64,000 nucleotides of DNA from Aquitalea denitrificans (GCF_009856625.1 NZ_CP047241.1:4278001-4342000); one strand, 5' to 3'; positions 20,873 to 29,325 are shown, counted from the first letter of the stretch. Numbers and translations are program-made. Notes: generated by a model not told the origin, from the sequence alone.

Positions 20873-20937
20873 GGACTGCCGCTGTACCACAGATGGCAGT
20901 CCCCGATTTGAAACCCATGCCGCCAAACCGCGGCATG
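20873..20937. repeat. Two hairpins in the fba leader
   Basis: GGACTGCC (20873-20880) pairs with GGCAGTCC (20895-20902). CATGCCGC (20916-20923) pairs with GCGGCATG (20930-20937), ending 16 bases before the fba ATG. The first may end the exporter transcript. The second could affect fba translation or mRNA stability. Confidence 0.5.
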
Positions 20938-20953
20938 ATTTGAGGAGATTTTC

Positions 20954-22018
20954 ATGGCACTCGTTTCCATGCGTCAGCTGCTGGACCATGCAGCCGAATT
21001 CAGCTACGGCCTGCCGGCTTTCAACGTCAACAACCTGGAACAGATGCGCGCCATCATGGAAGCCGCTGACAAGTGCGACGCACCGGTCATCGTGCAGGCT
21101 TCCGCCGGTGCCCGCAAATACGCCGGCGCACCCTTCCTGCGTCACATGATCCTGGCCGCCGTGGAAGAATTCCCGCATATCCCGGTGGTGATGCACCAGG
21201 ACCACGGCACCAGCCCGGACGTATGCCAGCGCTCCATCCAGCTGGGTTTCTCTTCCGTGATGATGGACGGCTCGCTGAAAAGCGACGGCAAGACCCCGGC
21301 CAACTACGACTACAACGTGGACGTGACCCGCACCGTGGTGAACTTCTCGCACGCATGTGGCGTGTCGGTAGAAGGTGAAATCGGCTGCCTGGGCAGCCTG
21401 GAAACCGGCATGGCCGGCGAAGAAGACGGCGTGGGTGCCGAAGGCGTGCTGGACCACAGCCAGCTGCTGACCGACCCGGAAGAAGCCGCCCGCTTCGTCA
21501 AGGACACCGGTGTGGATGCCCTGGCCATTGCCATCGGCACCAGCCACGGCGCGTACAAGTTCAGCAAGAAGCCCACCGGCGACGTGCTGCGCATCGACCG
21601 CATCAAGGAAATCCACGCCCGCATCCCCAACACCCATCTGGTGATGCACGGTTCCTCTTCGGTACCGCAGGAATGGCTGCAGATCATCAACGAATTCGGT
21701 GGTGAGCTGGGCGAAACCTATGGCGTGCCGGTGGAAGAAATCGTGGAAGGCATCAAGCACGGCGTGCGCAAGGTGAATATCGACACCGACCTGCGTCTGG
21801 CCTCCACCGGTGCCATCCGCCGCTTCATGGCGCAGAATCCGAAGGAATTCGATCCGCGCAAATACCTGAAGGCCTCCACCGATGCCATGCGCGACATCTG
21901 CATCGCCCGCTACGAAGCCTTCGGTGCCTGCGGTCAGGCCAGCAAGATCAAGGCCATCAATCTGGACACCATGGCCAATCTGTATCTGAAGGGCCAGCTG
22001 GCGCAAATCGTCAAGTAA
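20954..22018 (+). CDS. fba: Class II fructose-bisphosphate aldolase
   Basis: The 354-residue metal-dependent aldolase cleaves or makes fructose 1,6-bisphosphate. It has the zinc-site motif VMHQDHGTSPD (about residues 77-87), the second signature GEIGCLGSLETG, HGSSSVPQEW and KVNIDTDLR. The length and SYDYNVDVT-type region match the Calvin-type subgroup (CbbA/Fda-like) common in betaproteobacteria. A strong ribosome site GAGGAG lies six bases from the ATG. Confidence 0.96.
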   Translation: MALVSMRQLLDHAAEFSYGLPAFNVNNLEQMRAIMEAADKCDAPVIVQASAGARKYAGAPFLRHMILAAVEEFPHIPVVMHQDHGTSPDVCQRSIQLGFSSVMMDGSLKSDGKTPANYDYNVDVTRTVVNFSHACGVSVEGEIGCLGSLETGMAGEEDGVGAEGVLDHSQLLTDPEEAARFVKDTGVDALAIAIGTSHGAYKFSKKPTGDVLRIDRIKEIHARIPNTHLVMHGSSSVPQEWLQIINEFGGELGETYGVPVEEIVEGIKHGVRKVNIDTDLRLASTGAIRRFMAQNPKEFDPRKYLKASTDAMRDICIARYEAFGACGQASKIKAINLDTMANLYLKGQLAQIVK

Positions 22019-22039
22019 GCGTCCCTCCATTCTGCCATC

Positions 22040-22064
22040 AGCCCGCTCCTGCAGCGGGCTTTTT
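22040..22064 (+). terminator. Terminator after fba
   Basis: AGCCCGCT pairs with AGCGGGCT around a short loop, followed by five T residues. It is a standard rho-independent terminator 21 bases after the stop. Confidence 0.88.
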
Positions 22065-22144
22065 CATGTCCATCCGCCAGCCGCCGCATGCCGGCCTCCC
22101 CCATCAGCAGCATTGGCGCAAGCCACACCATTGCTTACACTGCA

Positions 22145-22288
22145 ATGATGAGCGAACTGTTATCTCCCCTCGAATGGTTTTTCGTCATTCTGCTGGCAGT
22201 GATTCCACTACTCGGGCTGGGTTTTCACCTGTGGATCATGCTGCTGGGCCATGGCAACAACGACAAGCGCACCAAGGACCAACCATGA
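22145..22288 (+). CDS. Small single-span membrane protein coupled to moaD
   Basis: The 47-residue frame (a second ATG at 22148 gives 46) has one hydrophobic segment (about residues 10-33, rich in leucine, isoleucine and valine) and a charged tail HGNNDKRTKDQP. I do not recognise a family. Support for it as a gene is that its TGA overlaps the moaD ATG as ATGA, the usual sign of translational coupling, and that it has clean membrane-protein composition. No strong ribosome site precedes it. It could also be a chance frame serving as a moaD leader. Confidence 0.5.
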   Translation: MMSELLSPLEWFFVILLAVIPLLGLGFHLWIMLLGHGNNDKRTKDQP

Positions 22289-22536
22289 AACTCGACATCC
22301 TGTATTTTGCCCGCCTGAAAGACAGCTTCGGCATGGGTAATGAACAGTTGGAAACCGAGGCCAGCAGCGTGGACGAGCTGCTTACCGAATTGCGCCAGCG
22401 CGGCGGCAACTGGAGCAGCGAACTGGCGGCTGGCAAAGCCTTCCGGGTGGCGCGCAACCAGGAACTGGTACGGCTGGATGCCACGCTGAGCGACGGGGAC
22501 GAAGTGGCCATCTTCCCGCCGGTTACCGGGGGCTGA
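22285..22536 (+). CDS. moaD: Molybdopterin synthase small subunit MoaD
   Basis: The 83-residue ubiquitin-like sulphur carrier ends in the required Gly-Gly (PPVTGG), which is thiocarboxylated and donates sulphur to precursor Z in the MoaE complex. YFARLKD near the start and DGDEVAIFPPV near the end are family marks. It overlaps the small membrane protein by four bases and is followed by moaE after one base. Confidence 0.93.
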   Translation: MKLDILYFARLKDSFGMGNEQLETEASSVDELLTELRQRGGNWSSELAAGKAFRVARNQELVRLDATLSDGDEVAIFPPVTGG

Positions 22537-22537
22537 C

Positions 22538-22996
22538 ATGCAGCCATTTACGGTGCGGATCCAGCATGAAGTGTTTGATTGCGGCGCGGAAATCGCCCGC
22601 CTGTCGGCCAACCCGGCCTGCGGTGCCGTGGTGAGTTTCAGCGGCCTGGTACGCGACTATGGCGACCGTCAGGACATTGCCGCCCTGGAGCTGGAGCATT
22701 ACCCGGGTATGACGGAAAACACACTGCACGCCATCATCCAGCAAGCGCGGGAACGCTGGCAGCTACAGGCAGCAACTATCATCCACCGCGTGGGTCATTT
22801 GCCGCTGGGCGAGGCCATCGTGCTGGTGGTCACCGCCAGCAGCCATCGCAAGGATGCCTTTGCCGCGGCGGAATTCCTGATGGACTTCCTCAAGACCGAA
22901 GCGCCATTCTGGAAAAAGGAAATCCAGCAGGATGGCAGCAGTTACTGGGTGGAAGCCAAGGCCAGCGACCAGAGTGCCGCCGGGCGCTGGCAGTGA
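22538..22996 (+). CDS. moaE: Molybdopterin synthase catalytic subunit MoaE
   Basis: The 152-residue large subunit converts cyclic pyranopterin monophosphate to molybdopterin with MoaD. Seen are GAVVSFSGLVRD (residues 28-39), LELEHYPGM, the HRVGHLPLGE active-site region, SSHRKDAFAA and a KTEAPFWKKE motif with the catalytic lysines. It overlaps mobA by one base (TGATG). moaA, moaC and moeA are not in the window. Confidence 0.95.
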   Translation: MQPFTVRIQHEVFDCGAEIARLSANPACGAVVSFSGLVRDYGDRQDIAALELEHYPGMTENTLHAIIQQARERWQLQAATIIHRVGHLPLGEAIVLVVTASSHRKDAFAAAEFLMDFLKTEAPFWKKEIQQDGSSYWVEAKASDQSAAGRWQ

Positions 22997-23577
22997 TGCC
23001 TTACACCGCACTGATTCTGGCCGGCGGCCAGGCTAGCCGCATGGGCGGGGTGGACAAGGGCCTGGTGGAACTGGCCGGTCAGCCGCTGATTGCCCGCACC
23101 CTGCACAGCCTCACCGCGCAAAGCCAGCCACCGACACGAATCCTGATTTCGGCCAACCGCAATCTGGATGCCTACGCCGCTTACGGTCATCCGGTATTGC
23201 CAGACAGTCTGCGCGATTTCCCCGGCCCACTGGCGGGCTTGCTCAGTGGCATGCAGGCGGCACCGGATGCCATCCTGCTGATGCTGCCATGCGATGCCGT
23301 GTGTCTGCCCACCGACTTTGCCGCACGCCTGCTGGCAGCCTTGCCGGGGCAACAGGCAGTCAGCGCCAGCGATAGCGCGCAATGGCATCCCAGCCTGCTG
23401 GCGCTGCAAGCAGGCCTGCTGCCCTTACTGCAGGCCTACCTGGACGGCGGCGGTCGTTCCATCCGCGGCTGGCTGGCCGGCCTGCAACATGTAACCGTGC
23501 AGTTTGACCAGCCCTTTGCCAATCTCAATACCCTGGAGGCGGTAGCAGCGCTGGCGCAGCAGTGGCCGGTTGACTGA
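22996..23577 (+). CDS. mobA: Molybdenum cofactor guanylyltransferase
   Basis: The 193-residue enzyme attaches GMP to molybdenum cofactor to make the bis-MGD form used by DMSO-reductase-type enzymes. It has the nucleotidyltransferase signature LILAGGQASRMGGVDKG at the N-terminus, then DFPGPLAGLLSG and LMLPCDAV, whose aspartate binds metal. The start overlaps moaE (TGATG). Its last 53 bases overlap the convergent LysR gene. Confidence 0.93.
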   Translation: MPYTALILAGGQASRMGGVDKGLVELAGQPLIARTLHSLTAQSQPPTRILISANRNLDAYAAYGHPVLPDSLRDFPGPLAGLLSGMQAAPDAILLMLPCDAVCLPTDFAARLLAALPGQQAVSASDSAQWHPSLLALQAGLLPLLQAYLDGGGRSIRGWLAGLQHVTVQFDQPFANLNTLEAVAALAQQWPVD

Positions 23578-24466
23578 CACTGTCCAGCAGCCAGCTTTTG
23601 AACAGACGGGCATTGTCGCTCAATGATTTGTGGCGCGGGTGGACCAGGAAATCCACCTTGCCGCTGACAAAGGCAAACGGCCCCAGCCGCTTGAGCACGC
23701 CTTGCTGCAGCAGATCATGCGCCATGAACTCCCAGCCCAGTCCGATGCCCATTCTTTGCAACACGGCATTGAAGGCCAGCGTCACCTGATTGAACATCGG
23801 CACCCGCTCCGGCGCGGTATAAGCCAGGCCGAAGTGGCCAAACCAGTCATGCCAGTTGATGCAATTCCAGGCCGATGAATCCAGCTGGATCAGCGGCAGC
23901 TCAGCTAGCTGCTCCACCTGCGTGATGGCAGGGTAATCAAGCTGCGCGCTGTACACCGGGTATACCACTTCGGGAAACAGTGGCTCGGCCGCCAGCGAGC
24001 TCCACTGACCATCGCCATAGAAAATGGCAAAGTCGTATTCGGCCACGCTGGCTTCATCCATGCTGTTGCTGGCATGAATATTCACCGTAATGTCGGGGTG
24101 CTGCTGACTGAAGGCCACCAGCCGGGGAAACAGCCAGAACTGCGCCACCGCATGGGTGCAATTCACGGTAAGGGTATGGCGGTTGTGCTCGGCCTGCAGC
24201 CGCACCACGCTGCGCAACAGCGATTGCAGCATGGGGCCGACCTCGCGCTGCAAGGCCAGCCCGGCCGGGGTAGGCTGGATGCCGCGCACCAGCCGCTCGA
24301 ACAGCGGCAGCTTGAGCCAGTCTTCCAGCGCGCGAATCTGCTTGCTCACCGCACTTTGCGTCACACACAGTTCGGTGGCCGCCTTGGTGAAACTGCCATT
24401 GCGCAGTACTGCCTCGAAGTGGATCAGGCTTTCCAGCGGCGGCAGATTCTTCAGATACCGGCTCAT
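23525..24466 (-). CDS. LysR-family transcriptional regulator
   Basis: The 313-residue product has a winged helix-turn-helix at residues 10-70 (NGSFTKAATELCVTQSAVSKQIRALE) and an inducer-binding domain after about residue 92. The N-terminal wording resembles the GcvA/AmpR branch. It is divergent from an EamA exporter gene, and a LysR-type dyad lies in the 203-base gap, so it probably controls that gene; the effector is unknown. Convergent overlap with mobA by 53 bases. Confidence 0.88.
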   Translation of the reverse strand: MSRYLKNLPPLESLIHFEAVLRNGSFTKAATELCVTQSAVSKQIRALEDWLKLPLFERLVRGIQPTPAGLALQREVGPMLQSLLRSVVRLQAEHNRHTLTVNCTHAVAQFWLFPRLVAFSQQHPDITVNIHASNSMDEASVAEYDFAIFYGDGQWSSLAAEPLFPEVVYPVYSAQLDYPAITQVEQLAELPLIQLDSSAWNCINWHDWFGHFGLAYTAPERVPMFNQVTLAFNAVLQRMGIGLGWEFMAHDLLQQGVLKRLGPFAFVSGKVDFLVHPRHKSLSDNARLFKSWLLDSVSQPATAAPALLPPPGY

Positions 24467-24568
24467 GTATTTGCGTCCCCATCATCACTGCTGCCGGGCT
24501 GACATTCCCGTTCAGCATCTTGTATTGAAGCATGATATTAACCCGGGCAAGCCCTACGCAAAACATGC

Positions 24569-24585
24569 CATTCCTATGAGGAATG
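24569..24585. promoter_or_regulatory. Candidate LysR-type operator
   Basis: CATTCC-TATGA-GGAATG is a perfect dyad that contains a T-N11-A core, the usual LysR binding pattern. It sits in the gap between the divergent LysR gene (starts at 24466) and the EamA gene (starts at 24670). Confidence 0.55.
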
Positions 24586-24669
24586 CGTGAATGCCGAGAT
24601 ATCCTTTGTCGGCCCGCCCTGCCAGCACGTAGCCTTGGGTCATCATCAGTTGCGCAGGGAAGATGCAAA

Positions 24670-25632
24670 ATGAAACGCGGAGTCAGTTATGCCGGCCTGG
24701 CCGGTGCGGTATGGGGCATGGTGCTGATGGTGCCGCAGGTCATGCCGGCCTTCAGCCCCTGGCTGCTCAGCGCGGTTCGCTTCACGCTGTATGGCGTCAT
24801 CTCCTTGCTGCTGGCACTGCCGCTGGCCGGGCGGATACGGGCCAAGCTGCAAAGCCGGGACCTGCTCATGCTGACCGTACTGTCACTGGTCGGCAATCTG
24901 CTGTATTTCATTCTGCTGGCAGCCGCCATCCAGCTGGTCGGCATTGCTCCCGCCTCGCTGATTGTCGGTGTGCTGCCGGTCACCATTACCCTGCTGGGGC
25001 TGAAGGATGAAGGCGCACTATCCTTGCGCCAGCTGGCCTGGCCGCTGGCCATGGTGCTGGCCGGCATTGTCTGCATCAATATCGACACCTTTGCCCTGAG
25101 CCGGCCCAGCGATGCCTCCCTGCTGGACCGTGTACTCGGCGTGCTGGCCGCACTGGGTGCGCTGGCCAGCTGGAGCTGGTTTGCTGCCAGCAACGCCCGC
25201 TATCTGCGCCAACGTCCCTGTTTTGACAGTCATGAGTGGTCCTGCCTGCTGGGCATGGTGACCGGGATCATGGGCGGTGTGTTGTGGCTGGTTGGCAAGG
25301 GGCTGGGGTTGCCCATGGTCAGCCATGCCGTCAGCAACGGGCAGTGGCAGCTGTTCTGGCTGGCTGCTGCCGCGTGTGCGCTCGGCGGTTCCTGGCTGGC
25401 CAATGCACTGTGGTATGCCGCCGCCCGCCGTCTGCCACCCACGCTGTCCGGACAGCTGATCGTGTTTGAAACGCTGTTTGCCTTGCTGTATGGCTTTGCC
25501 TGGCTGCAACGCTGGCCGCGACCGCTGGAACTGGCCTCCATGCTGCTGTTGCTTGGCGGGGTGGCCTGGGCGGTACGGCGGCATGCCGCTCCGGACGAAC
25601 CGGCAACGGAAGTGGTCCTGCAAGGCGGCTAA
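24670..25632 (+). CDS. EamA-family drug/metabolite exporter
   Basis: The 320-residue product has about ten hydrophobic segments in two EamA repeats, with GAVWGMVLMVPQ in the first helix and RFTLYG at the second, as in DMT-superfamily exporters. The substrate is unknown. I chose the ATG at 24670 (AGGGAAG upstream) over an in-frame ATG at 24583, which would add a non-hydrophobic leader. Divergent from the LysR gene that likely regulates it. Confidence 0.85.
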   Translation: MKRGVSYAGLAGAVWGMVLMVPQVMPAFSPWLLSAVRFTLYGVISLLLALPLAGRIRAKLQSRDLLMLTVLSLVGNLLYFILLAAAIQLVGIAPASLIVGVLPVTITLLGLKDEGALSLRQLAWPLAMVLAGIVCINIDTFALSRPSDASLLDRVLGVLAALGALASWSWFAASNARYLRQRPCFDSHEWSCLLGMVTGIMGGVLWLVGKGLGLPMVSHAVSNGQWQLFWLAAAACALGGSWLANALWYAAARRLPPTLSGQLIVFETLFALLYGFAWLQRWPRPLELASMLLLLGGVAWAVRRHAAPDEPATEVVLQGG

Positions 25633-25655
25633 AGCTTGCCACTTGGTGCTGGTCA

Positions 25656-25685
25656 TAAAAAAACGCTGCCGAGGGCAGCGTTTTT
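25656..25685. terminator. Bidirectional terminator between EamA gene and aroG
   Basis: AAAAACGCTGCC-GAG-GGCAGCGTTTTT gives a perfect stem flanked by A and T runs, so it works for both convergent transcripts. Confidence 0.9.
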
Positions 25686-25705
25686 CATATCGGATGCAAG
25701 AGAGC

Positions 25706-26782
25706 TTATTTGCCACCAACCGTGCCCAGTTTGGCACGGCGTGCCTTGACCGCATCGGCCAAGGTGGTAAGCAGCTTCTCGGTGTCATCCCAACCGATAC
25801 AGGCATCGGTGATGCTCTGACCGTATTTCAGCTCGCAGCCCGGCTTCAAGTCCTGACGGCCTTCTGCCAGATGGCTTTCCACCATCACGCCAAAGATATG
25901 CTGATCTCCGGCTGCCAGTTGGCCAGCCACGTCGTCCGCCACTTCCATCTGGCGACGGTAGTCCTTGCGGCTGTTGGCATGGCTGAAATCCACCATCAGC
26001 TTTTGCGGCAGGCCCACGGCCGCCAGTTCGGCAGCGGCGGCGCGTACATGCTCGGCCGAGTAGTTGGGTTCCTTGCCACCACGCAGGATGACATGGCAAT
26101 CCGGATTGCCGCCGGTGGACACAATGGCGGAATGACCGGTCTTGGTAACCGACAGGAAGTGGTGCGACACGCTGGCCGAGCGGATGGCATCCACGGCAAT
26201 TTTCAGGTTGCCGTCAGTACCGTTCTTGAAACCCACCGGGCAGGACAGACCGGAAGCCAGTTCGCGGTGAACCTGGCTTTCGGTGGTACGTGCGCCAATG
26301 GCACCCCAACTGATCAGGTCGGCAAAATATTGCGGGGTGATCATGTCGAGGAATTCGGTTGCCGCCGGAATGCCCATGTCGTTGAGCGTGAGCAGCAGAC
26401 GGCGCGCCAGGCGCAGGCCGGTATTGATATCGTAGGATTCGTTCAGGTGCGGGTCGTTGATCAGACCCTTCCAGCCCACGGTGGTGCGCGGCTTTTCAAA
26501 GTACACACGCATCACCACCACCAACTCGCCAGCCAGACTGTTGCGCAGCGTGGAGAGCTTGCGCGCGTACTCGATGGCGGCATCGGTATCGTGAATCGAA
26601 CAGGGGCCGATCACCACCAGCAGGCGATCATCCTCACCACGCAGCAGGGCGGCAATGTCCTTGCGGGTGGTGTAGATGACTTCGGAAGCGGTTTCGGTGA
26701 TGGGCAGTTCGTACAGATGGGCAATCGGAGGCAGTAATTCCTTGATTTCGTTGATTCTGACGTCGTCGGTCTGGCGTTGCAT
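25706..26782 (-). CDS. aroG: 3-deoxy-7-phosphoheptulonate synthase, class I
   Basis: The 358-residue AroG/F/H-type enzyme condenses phosphoenolpyruvate and erythrose 4-phosphate, the first step of the shikimate pathway. Marks are VVIGPCSIHD (about residues 56-65), MRVYFEKPRTTVGWKG, GARTTESQVHRELASG, KNGTDG and DFSHANS. Which aromatic amino acid inhibits it cannot be told by eye. Transketolase elsewhere in the window supplies its erythrose 4-phosphate. Ribosome site AGGGAC. Confidence 0.95.
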   Translation of the reverse strand: MQRQTDDVRINEIKELLPPIAHLYELPITETASEVIYTTRKDIAALLRGEDDRLLVVIGPCSIHDTDAAIEYARKLSTLRNSLAGELVVVMRVYFEKPRTTVGWKGLINDPHLNESYDINTGLRLARRLLLTLNDMGIPAATEFLDMITPQYFADLISWGAIGARTTESQVHRELASGLSCPVGFKNGTDGNLKIAVDAIRSASVSHHFLSVTKTGHSAIVSTGGNPDCHVILRGGKEPNYSAEHVRAAAAELAAVGLPQKLMVDFSHANSRKDYRRQMEVADDVAGQLAAGDQHIFGVMVESHLAEGRQDLKPGCELKYGQSITDACIGWDDTEKLLTTLADAVKARRAKLGTVGGK

Positions 26783-26885
26783 GTTTGTCCCTAGCTGATA
26801 TCGTTTTTACCTTGCATAGCAGCAAGATACCCGTACCAGCCATGGCCGACAAGCCCTTGTGTGAGTGGCATGCACAGGCAAAAAA

Positions 26886-26920
26886 ACAAAAAGCGCCATC
26901 GCAAGGCGATGACGCTTTGT
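26886..26920 (-). terminator. Terminator after dksA
   Basis: On the minus strand AAAGCGTCATCGC pairs with GCGATGGCGCTTT across a three-base loop, one mismatch, and a long T run follows. Confidence 0.85.
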
Positions 26921-26942
26921 CAGGGCAGAATGTCGCGCTGGC

Positions 26943-27353
26943 TCAGTCTGCGTATTGGCGCTTCATCCGTTCACGGCGCTCCTGGGCTTCCACCGACAGG
27001 GTGGCTGTCGGACGTGCCATCAGGCGGCGCAGGCCAATGGGTTCGCCAGTGTCTTCGCAATAGCCGTAGGAGCCATCGTCAATCTGACGGATCGAGGCCT
27101 GAATCTTCTGCAGCAGCTTGCGCTCGCGGTCACGGGTGCGCAATTCCAGCGCATATTCTTCTTCCAGCGTGGCGCGATCGGCAGGATCCGGGGTGGCTTC
27201 CTGCTCTTGCAGATGGTTGGCAGTGGCATTGGCGTTGATCAACAACTCCTGCTGCATCTGCAACAACCGGTCTTTGAAGAACTCAAGATGGTCGGCGTTC
27301 ATGTAATCATCGCCTTCCCAGTTGAGAATATCTTGTTCGGTCAGCTTGGCCAT
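26943..27353 (-). CDS. dksA: RNA polymerase-binding transcription factor DksA
   Basis: The 136-residue DksA binds the secondary channel of RNA polymerase and with ppGpp represses rRNA promoters. The coiled coil (about 25-90) carries tip residues D56, D59 and A61 in PDPADRA, as in active DksA. The zinc-finger region keeps only C99. Alignment by spacing to the four Escherichia coli cysteines gives C99, T102, S120 and A123, so zinc binding is unlikely. This cysteine-poor form also occurs in other proteobacterial DksA proteins. The ATG at 27353 fits family length; an upstream in-frame extension to 27485 does not look like DksA. Confidence 0.94.
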   Translation of the reverse strand: MAKLTEQDILNWEGDDYMNADHLEFFKDRLLQMQQELLINANATANHLQEQEATPDPADRATLEEEYALELRTRDRERKLLQKIQASIRQIDDGSYGYCEDTGEPIGLRRLMARPTATLSVEAQERRERMKRQYAD

Positions 27354-27513
27354 AATTTTGGTGCTTCCAGCATGAGAGTTGGCAGACAGGCGAAGAAGAT
27401 TACCCACGGTATCGGATTTGTGCAACTGCCAGCTACAATTCCCTTCTCCGGCTCGCCCCGCTGCTGACACTTGGTATAGCGCCAATCGCGGCGGGTAACA
27501 AGCTTGTCACATG

Positions 27514-27536
27514 AAAAAGGCGGCCGAAGCCGCCTT
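27514..27536 (-). terminator. Terminator after the cytochrome c gene
   Basis: Minus strand AAGGCGGC-TTCG-GCCGCCTT, an 8-bp stem capped by a stable UUCG tetraloop, followed by TTTCA, 18 bases after the stop. Confidence 0.9.
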
Positions 27537-27553
27537 GGAACTGCAATCCGCAC

Positions 27554-27859
27554 TTATTTCTGCGACAGAATCCACTTCACCAGAGTCTTGACGTCGGCGT
27601 CACTGACCTGAGCGTTCGGCGGCATCGGGATCGGGCCCCACACACCGGAACCACCTGCTTTTACCTTGGCGATCAGCTTGGCTTCGGCACCTTTGTCACC
27701 AGCGTACTTCTTGGCCACATCCTTGTAAGCCGGACCCACCACCTTGTGGTCTACCGCGTGACAGGACAGGCAATTGTTCTTTTGTGCCAGTTGCAGGTTA
27801 GCCATGGCAGGTGCAGCAACAGTACCCAGCAGCAGGGCAGCAAGCAGCATTTTCTTCAT
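27554..27859 (-). CDS. Periplasmic class I cytochrome c (c551/c8 type)
   Basis: The 101-residue precursor has a signal peptide (residues 1-20, ending AMA) and an 81-residue mature protein. The haem motif is CLSCH (residues 30-34) and M79 in IPMPPN is the likely axial ligand. Size and GPAYKDVAKKYAG match small cytochrome c551-like electron carriers. Its partner oxidase or reductase is not in the window. The ATG at 27859 follows GGAG by seven bases. Confidence 0.93.
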   Translation of the reverse strand: MKKMLLAALLLGTVAAPAMANLQLAQKNNCLSCHAVDHKVVGPAYKDVAKKYAGDKGAEAKLIAKVKAGGSGVWGPIPMPPNAQVSDADVKTLVKWILSQK

Positions 27860-27933
27860 CACGATTCTCCAGATCATTGAGGAAATGTCTCTACATCTTT
27901 TCAGATATAACAGAGCCTGACAAATAAACACAT

Positions 27934-28515
27934 TTACTGCATCACCACTTTGAGTTGCATCAAGAAGCTGCTCTCCAGAAACTGGACCGGCAGCATCAGG
28001 ATGACCTGAATGATCAGGAAGAGGATCAGCGGTGACAGGTCGACCCCGCCCACCGTGGCGCGGCGGAAGGGACGGAGGAAGGGGCGAGTGAGCGCATCCA
28101 GAATCGGGCTGAGCGGATTGTACGGATTCACCCAGCTCATGACAGCCTGCACAATAACCGCCCCCATCAACAGGGTAAGCGACTGCTTGAACACATCCAG
28201 CACAGCCAGCAGGGTGAGTGCCAGCCAGGTTTCTGGTGCTGCCAGGCTGTACATCGGATTGAGCGACAGGATGATGACGCTGGAAACCATGCTTACCAGC
28301 CAGGCCAGCAGCATGGTGGCGCTGTCATAACCGCGCAGCGATGGCACCAGCTTGCGCAGCGGCAGCACAGCAAAATTGGTGGCGGCCATGACAAACTGGC
28401 ACAAGGGGTGCTTGAACGGCGCCCGGGCCACTTGCAGGTAAAAGCGCAACAGCAGAACCAGTACAAACAGGTCGGCGATGGTCTTGATCAAAAATTGCAC
28501 GGTTTCCAGAAACAT
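27934..28515 (-). CDS. yggT: YggT-family membrane protein
   Basis: The 193-residue product has two YggT repeats, each with two hydrophobic segments (about 5-28 and 65-90; 100-125 and 160-185) and the loop VNPYNPLSPILD before PFLRPFRR. The family is linked to osmotic tolerance and membrane organisation, with no defined activity. It lies six bases downstream of proC in the order yggS-proC-yggT, widely conserved in proteobacteria. Confidence 0.92.
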   Translation of the reverse strand: MFLETVQFLIKTIADLFVLVLLLRFYLQVARAPFKHPLCQFVMAATNFAVLPLRKLVPSLRGYDSATMLLAWLVSMVSSVIILSLNPMYSLAAPETWLALTLLAVLDVFKQSLTLLMGAVIVQAVMSWVNPYNPLSPILDALTRPFLRPFRRATVGGVDLSPLILFLIIQVILMLPVQFLESSFLMQLKVVMQ

Positions 28516-28521
28516 GAAGCT

Positions 28522-29325
28522 TTAATCCTGACTGAGTTGTTGACCCATTTCGATGGAGCGGTCACGGCAATCCATGGCACCCGCAATGATGGCAGCCTTG
28601 ACGCCTTCGGCTTCAAAACGGGCGATGGCACGTTCGGTGGTGCCGCCCTTGGACATCACGTTGGTACGCAGGGTGGCTACCGGCAGCGTGCTCTGGCGTG
28701 CCAGCTCCACTGCACCATCAAAGGTGGCCAGTACCAGCCGGCGTGCTTCGTCGGCAGCAAAGCCGGCCTGTTCGGCGGCTTCGATCATGCTTTCGATAAA
28801 GTAGAACACATAGGCCGGGCCACTGCCGGAAACGCAGGTAATGTCGTCTATGCCTTCTTCCTTGTCCAGCCATACCGTGATACCGGCAGCCTGCATGATG
28901 GTTTCGGCATTGCTGCGGTCTTCCGCGCTGACGCCACTGCCAGCATACAAGCCGGATACGCCCTTGCCCACCATGGCCGGGGTATTGGGCATCACGCGCA
29001 CAATACGTTCGCTGCTCAGCCAGCGTGCCATGGCATCACAACGGATGCCGGCGGCAATCGACAATGCCATGCCGCCATTCAGCCGTGGTGCCAGCGCCTG
29101 GCAGACATCTTTCAGCTGTTGCGGCTTGACGGCCAGCAGCACGATATCATCCGCCGACAGTTGCTCCGGCAGGTCGCTGGCTGTTGTCACGCCAAAATCA
29201 CGGCTCAATTCCGCCAGCTTGGTGGTGTTGGGGTCCACCACATGAATACGATGGCCGCCTTGCTGATGGAGTCCGCCGATGATGGCCGTAGCCATGTTGC
29301 CGCCGCCGATGAAGGTAATCTGCAT
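28522..29325 (-). CDS. proC: Pyrroline-5-carboxylate reductase
   Basis: The 267-residue NAD(P)H enzyme makes the last step to proline. It starts MQITFIGGGNMATAI (Rossmann fold), with AVKPQQ, VRVMPNTPA and the C-terminal signature GSGPAYVFYFIE and TNVMSKGGTTE. The ATG at 29325 was preferred to one at 29412 because the fold begins there and GAGG lies upstream. Between yggS and yggT in one leftward operon. Confidence 0.96.
   Translation of the reverse strand: MQITFIGGGNMATAIIGGLHQQGGHRIHVVDPNTTKLAELSRDFGVTTASDLPEQLSADDIVLLAVKPQQLKDVCQALAPRLNGGMALSIAAGIRCDAMARWLSSERIVRVMPNTPAMVGKGVSGLYAGSGVSAEDRSNAETIMQAAGITVWLDKEEGIDDITCVSGSGPAYVFYFIESMIEAAEQAGFAADEARRLVLATFDGAVELARQSTLPVATLRTNVMSKGGTTERAIARFEAEGVKAAIIAGAMDCRDRSIEMGQQLSQD

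Noticed and set aside
20291..22030. Open frame of 579 codons opposite the exporter gene and fba
   Set aside because: Antisense shadow crossing two real genes and the gap between them.
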